This document shows, one piece after another, positions 23,101 to 29,100 of a DNA stretch of 64,000 nucleotides. The notes below the pieces were generated by a model, which saw only the letters and a list, made by a program, of their open reading frames with translations, ran no database searches and was not told where the DNA came from. The position numbers and the translations under genes are program-made. Location: positions 6,076,001 to 6,140,000 of the forward strand of contig NZ_CP127295.1 in the NCBI RefSeq assembly GCF_030285665.1, written 5' to 3'. Position 1 is the first letter of the stretch. Every line of letters begins with the position of its first letter. This stretch comes from Amycolatopsis mongoliensis. Its GTDB lineage: Bacteria > Actinomycetota > Actinomycetes > Mycobacteriales > Pseudonocardiaceae.

Positions 23101-26100
23101 CCAGTCCGGCGATGGCTTGCTGACTGCCACCGCTCTGGGCCTGCGGATTTCGGCTCTGTACCAGTGGAGGAAGAATGACGCGAAGTGGGCGTTGTGGCGG
23201 TTCCCCGACGCCGTCGGCCGGGCGGACGAGTTCCACGGGATGTTTACGCTGCACCTGGAATTCCCGCCCGCTCTGGTGGAACTGCCGGCGGCGCACGCGC
23301 ACTGGCTGCGTGAGGAGATCCGCGACGTCGTGGCGACGGCGCTGGCGTCCGGGGCACCCGCGATGCCGCCGATCCGCCTGGAGATTGTGCGAGCCGCGCA
23401 CGAAACGGCGCAGCTCCACGAGAACCGGGAAGCCTATCTGCGCGAACTGGTCCGCGGCGTCGCCGCAGTGGAGCTCGCGAGCCGTCACGCCGACCGGCAG
23501 CTTGCGGAGTTCTTGCCCGACCTGAAGTTCCCGGAGCTCGGTACCGCCATGACGCCGAAGGGCAGCGGGGCGCGGCTGACGGTGAGCGTGAGCGACGTGC
23601 TTGCGGAGCTCGGGTCGTGGCGGCCGTGGTCGTCGGATTCGGCGACGTGGCGGCAGGCGTGGGAGCAGGCCCACGCGCGAGGTTTGTTGCCCTACGACCC
23701 GCCGGTGCCGGGTAAGCGGCCGACGGGAGCGATCCGGCCGGTGTTCCGGAAGTGGGCGCTGGGCATGCTGGGGGAGAGGGTGGCCGGCCAGCGTGCCTTC
23801 ACCCAGCGGGAGATTGCGGCGCTGGCCGGCCCGGTGATGGTTTCCGCCGACACGCTGGGTGAGTGGGCGAAGCTCCTGCCCGGGCAGGACGGCTCGGCGG
23901 TTTCGGATGGGGAGGTGCTGGGTGGTTTGGTGTCGTGGCGGCCCTGGGCGTCGGATTCTCCGTCGTGGTTGGCGGAGTTGGGGTTGTTGCGGGAGCGGGG
24001 GGTGTTGCCGGCGGCGTATGCGGTGCCGGGTGTGGGGGAGGTCGCGTCGGGGCATACGGCGAAGCTGCTGAAGGCCTGGTTGTTGGGCATGAAGGACGTG
24101 ATAGATCCGGGTAGTGGGTTGCGCGTCACCGGACCGGATGTGGCGCGGTGGGCCGGCGGTGGCTTGCTCGAGCTCACGAAGCTGCGGCAGCTGCGGCGGG
24201 AAGCCGACATACGCGAACGCCGGGCGGCCGGTGCAGAACCGGGTGCCGACGCCACCGATCACCTTGACGTCGTTGCGGAGCTCGGGTCGTGGCGGCCGTG
24301 GTCGTCGGATTCGGCGACGTGGCGGCAGGCGTGGGAGCAGGCCCACGCGCGAGGTTTGTTGCCCTACGACCCGCCGGTGCCGGGTAAGCGGCCGACGGGA
24401 GCGATCCGGTCGGTGTTCCGGAAGTGGGCGCTGGGCATGCTGGGGGAGAGGGTGGCCGGCCAGCGTGCCTTCACCCCGCGCGAGATTGCGGCGCTGGCCG
24501 GCCCGGCGATGGTTTCCTTCGAGGCGCTGTATCTCTGGGCGAAGGCCCAGCCGACGGAGAACGTCGAAGTCGCCGACGATGCGGACGGCGAAGTGCTGGG
24601 TGGTTTGGTGTCGTGGCGGCCCTGGGCGTCGGATTCTCCGTCGTGGTTGGCGGAGTTGGGGTTGTTGCGGGAGCGGGGGGTGTTGCCGGCGGCGTATGCG
24701 GTGCCGGGTGTGGGGGAGGTCGCGTCGGGGCATACGGCGAAGCTGCTGAAGGCCTGGTTGTTGGGCATGAAGGACGTGATACGTCCAGGCGGTAGCCGGA
24801 GCGTCACCGAAGCGGAGGTCCTGCGGTGGGCCGGAGTTCCGCTTGGAACGGGGCAGCTGCGCGAACGGTGGCAGGCCGCAAGGCTACGCGAAGGTCGCGC
24901 ATCGGCTTCGGAGGCCGAAGTCGCCCAGCTGCCCGGTGTGTTCGCGGAACTCGAGTCGTGGCGGCCGTGGACGTCGGAGTCGGCGACGTGGCGTGAGCAG
25001 TGGGAGAGGGCGTACGCCGAAGGGAAACTGCCCGGGACGGTCCGGCCGCTACCGGGGAGGTGGCCGACCGGGTCGATCCGGATCGTGTTCCGGAAGTGGG
25101 CGCTGGGCATGCTGGGGGAGACGGTGGCCGGCCGGCGTGCCTTCATCGCGCGGGAGATCGTGAAGCTGGCCGGCCCGGCAATGATCACGGAGCACACCCT
25201 GTTCCGGTGGAGGAAGCTGCTGCCCGTGGACGACGCGGGCTCCGGCGGTGCGGATCGTCGGGTGCTGGACGGCTTGCTGTCGTGGCGACCGTGGGCGTCC
25301 GAATCTCCGTCGTGGTTGGCGGAGGTGGAGTCGTTGCGGAATCGGGGGCTGTTGTCGGCGGCGTATGCGGTGCCAGGTGCGGGAGAGAAGGCTTCGGGGC
25401 ACACGGCGACGCTACTGGGGATGTGGCTACTGGAGATGAAGGGTGTGACACGTCTGGACGGTTCCCCCGTCACCGCGGCGGACGTCGTGCGCTGGTCCGG
25501 GGAAGCGTCGATCGAGCCGTCGAAGCTGCGCCACGTGTGGTACGCCGCGGGACGGCGCGGGCGTGTGGCTCCGGTGCCGTCCGCGGCTGCGGTGCCGGCG
25601 GAGGACCCCGATCCCGCCGCCACGGCGGAGGAGGTGCTGGACGACGACATCCTTGGCCTCGATGCCCTGGCAGGCCGCCCCGGGGACGAGCACGCGGATG
25701 CCGACGACCAACTGGCCGAGCTGCTGAACGCCTTCCTCCACGGCGAGGAGCCCGGCGGGCAGCAGGTCACCGACGAACCGTTCGACCCGTGGGTGGGTTT
25801 CGACGAAGAGGACTTCGACTCGTGGCTGGGCGTGGAGCAGGGAAACACCGGCTTCCGTGATCTACTGGATGACTTGGGCTTCCCCGCGGAATCAGCGCAC
25901 GACTGGCACGATCCGCACGGCCTCGCGGCCGTCCCGGGACCGTCCGGCGTGCCGGCCGACCGGAGCCGGGAGGCCGAAGCTGCCCGCGCCCACCGGCGGC
26001 GTCACTCGCGCGCGGACCAGACCGCCTCCCCAGGGGAAGACTTCGTTCCGATGCCGTCCCCGGCGCCGCGGCCCGAGGAACCGGAAACCGGCACCGCGGC

Positions 26101-29100
26101 CGAGACCGGGACTCCCGTGGCGCCTTCGCGAGGTGCGGATCCGCTGGACGACGAGACGTGGCGGCACAACGACTCCCGGTCGGCCGGCTGGTTCGCCTCG
26201 CCGGCCGACCCGCTGCGGCCGGCGGAGTGGGCGCAACTGCGCTCCGGCGCGGAAGTGCGTACGGTCGACACGGAGCTGGCGGATCCGAAGGTACGCGCGG
26301 ACCTGACCGACGAGCGCCGGTTGCGGCTTGACCGCTACCGCCACTTGGTCCGTTACGACGTGCGCCGGATGGAGGTGCGGCCCGGCCGCTTCGTGCAGGA
26401 GTACACGGTGCGCCTGCGGCTGAACGCGTCTTCGGTGCCGGACGAGCAGCGGCGCGCCGTGGCGGAGCAGGTGCGGGCCGGGCTGAGCGACCTGGGAGTC
26501 AACCGCGGAATCCGGGTGCCGGGCGGGGACCAGCTGCACGTGCGCGTGGAGTTCGTGGGTCCGGGCGAACCCGCGCACGCCGACATCGTCCTGCGGGCAG
26601 CCGACGATCCGCGGGGCAGCGACCAGCTGCGGTGGAACGTGCGGGACGGGCGGAAGCTGGCGCACGAAGTACTGCACTTCCTGGGCATCGTGGACGAAGG
26701 GCCGGACCGGGACCGGATCTTCCTGCGCGATCCGGGGCGCAGCCGGGTGGTCCTGGACGACGGGCCGATGGGGGCCGCCATCCACACGGGCGCGGTGTTC
26801 AAGCCGAGGCACGCGTGGCTGGTCGAGCGGACGATGGTGGGCCAGCTGGGCCCTGTCGCCGGGTGGAATCCGGTGCCTCCGACATCGGCGCTGCCGGACC
26901 TGACCGGGGCGGACGGACGGGAAATCGGCAAGCACCCCATGGTGCCCGTGGCGGACGGGCCGTATGCGCAGCGGCTGCGCGACCAGCTGGACGGTCCGGA
27001 TCCGGTGGATTTCCGGGAGGTGCTGAACATCCTGCGGCAGGCCAACGTGCGACGCGACGGCGCGGCGTTCGAAGCGGCGTTCGCCCAGGCCTCCGGAACG
27101 GACCTCGCCACCGCGCTGGACCAGGCCCACCAGGGTGGCCGGCTCAGTGCCGGGCAGCTGCGCCGGATACAGGACCGGTTCCCCTCCGCCGCCGGGGGTC
27201 GTTCCCTCCCGGACGACGCCCCGCCGGTCCCGCGGATCTGGACCGACACCGGGGAAGACCTGTCGGACCTGCCGGACGTGCAGCGTTTTGCCGCTGTCCT
27301 CGCCGGTTGGGTCGCCTCGGGGGGCGAAAGCGACGCGCTGGCGTTGGTGGAACGCCTGGACCGGAACCCGCGGGCACTGTGGGCGGTGGCGGGCGCTTAC
27401 CGACAGCTGACCGGGCGGAACGGCGGCGACCCGCGTGATCTGGAGGAAGATCTGCGGACCGCGCTGCCCGCGGAATCGGACTATCTCGACCACGTGTTCG
27501 CCCAGCCTGCGCCGGACGTGGCGGCCTGGCGGGACTGGGCGACGCCGACCGTCGTGGAGTGGGATGCCGCGGTGGAGTGGATGCGCGAACTCCGCGCCAT
27601 GACGCTTGAGCTGCGCGACCGGTCCCTGCCGGTTCCCCACGAGTACACGGAGGACGGTTGCCACCTCCGAGCGCACCTCGGCACGTTGAAGCTGAAACAG
27701 CTGGGCGCCGACAGCCGCGCGATCTTCGTCGCCGACGACAAGGGGATCAAGGCCCCGAACAACGACTTCGGCGATCCCGGCGAGGAGATCCTCTGGGGCT
27801 ACCACGTGGCTCGGCTGGTCTACGTCCGCCGGTCCGGCGAGCCGGAGTGGATGGTCTTCGACCCGTCTTTGGCGGAGTACCCGCTGACGCAGGCCGAATG
27901 GTTTTCACGCCTGGGGATGCGGATTGCGCAACCCTTGATCGAAGGCCCGCTCGAGATCGTCTCCGGGATAATGGATGTCTTCCGCGGGCAACCCGGCCTC
28001 TGGGGCCCCAACGGCTACCTGAATGAGCCGTACGCCGTCATCACCGACTCGCACGCGCCGGGATCGCTGATGAGCAACGTCTGGATCCCGACGCCGGAGT
28101 CGTTGCGCGAATGGGACTCCTTCCTCCGCACCGGGGAAGAAAGCAGCCTGGTCCGGCACGCGGAGATCGTCGCCCGGCGGAAGCTGGCGGGGCGGATCAA
28201 GGACCACGTCGCCGATCTCCACGGGCGCGGGGTCGAAACCGGGATCCATCCGAGCGAGGACCAGGTTTTCGAAGCGGTGCGTTCGATTCTCGTCGGTAGT
28301 CCACTTCGGACGGGTCTGCTGGAAGACGTGCCGCGGTTGCCGGACTACCTGCGGCAGACCCTGCCGAACCGGTACGCCGAACTCGAGCGTCTCCTCGCCG
28401 ACCCGGAAGACGGGGCCGGCGAGGACTTCGTGCCGATGCCCGCGGCGCCGGCGGCGAGCCGCCCGGACGTGGCACCGGAGCGCGTCACCGTGGTGTTCCC
28501 CGAGGGGCTGGAGCCGGCTGATCGGCCGGCGATCGAGGACCTCGGCCGAACCGTCTTCGCCGAACGGCTCGACCAGCACCGGCAGGGCCGTCCCCTCACC
28601 GCCATCCGGCTGACCGGCTACGGCAATTCTTTCACTGCGGCGAAGGCGACGGGACTCCAGCGCGCGGACACGGTGCGGGCACTCTTGCTGAGCGGCATGG
28701 TGGCCGAGCACCGGGAGCGGACGGCCACCGGGGAGAGCTTGCCGGCGCTGGACGAGCTGACCGCGGCGATGGAAACCACGTCGAAGGGCCGCGGCAGTGA
28801 ATGGTTCACGAGCAGGGCGGCACGGCGCCGGGTGGAGGTGGAGCTGCTCCACGCCCCCACCGACCGGCAGGTCTACGAAACCGCGATGAGCGCGGCCAGG
28901 GCGGGCGGCAATCCGATCGACCACCACCCGGACGGGATCCCCGGCGGCGTCAGCTCGGCTCCCGGCGCCCGGGTGGGCTTCGAGATCGAAGCCCAGCTTC
29001 CCGGCGAGAACTTCCGGCAGCGGGTCCACCGGATCGGTGCTGCCGTGCGCCGGAAGGGGCTGATCAGCGAGGACGACTCCAGTTCGCTGCTGTCCCCGGA

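Larger units (their letters stand above)
10964..25560 (+). repeat. Nine Trp-rich helical repeats of the giant protein
   Basis: Each repeat is about 90-100 residues. It begins ESWRPW or a close form, then (S/T)WxxxxE, G(L/V)LP, a GxxxTGxxxxxxxxWxxGM block and a short helix-turn-helix-like end. Copies start near 10,964, 21,160, 21,508, 23,602, 23,917, 24,274, 24,595, 24,943 and 25,260. Conserved Trp residues and the helix spacing suggest small helical bundles, perhaps nucleic-acid- or protein-binding; they resemble in outline the Trp-containing helicase-associated repeat, but I cannot assign them. Confidence 0.7.

Noticed and set aside
16379..24733. A 2,784-codon open frame on the minus strand
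   Set aside because: Same reason: composition is Arg/Gly/Pro/His-rich, repeats reflect the Trp-rich repeats of the other strand, and there is no ribosome binding site or known motif.
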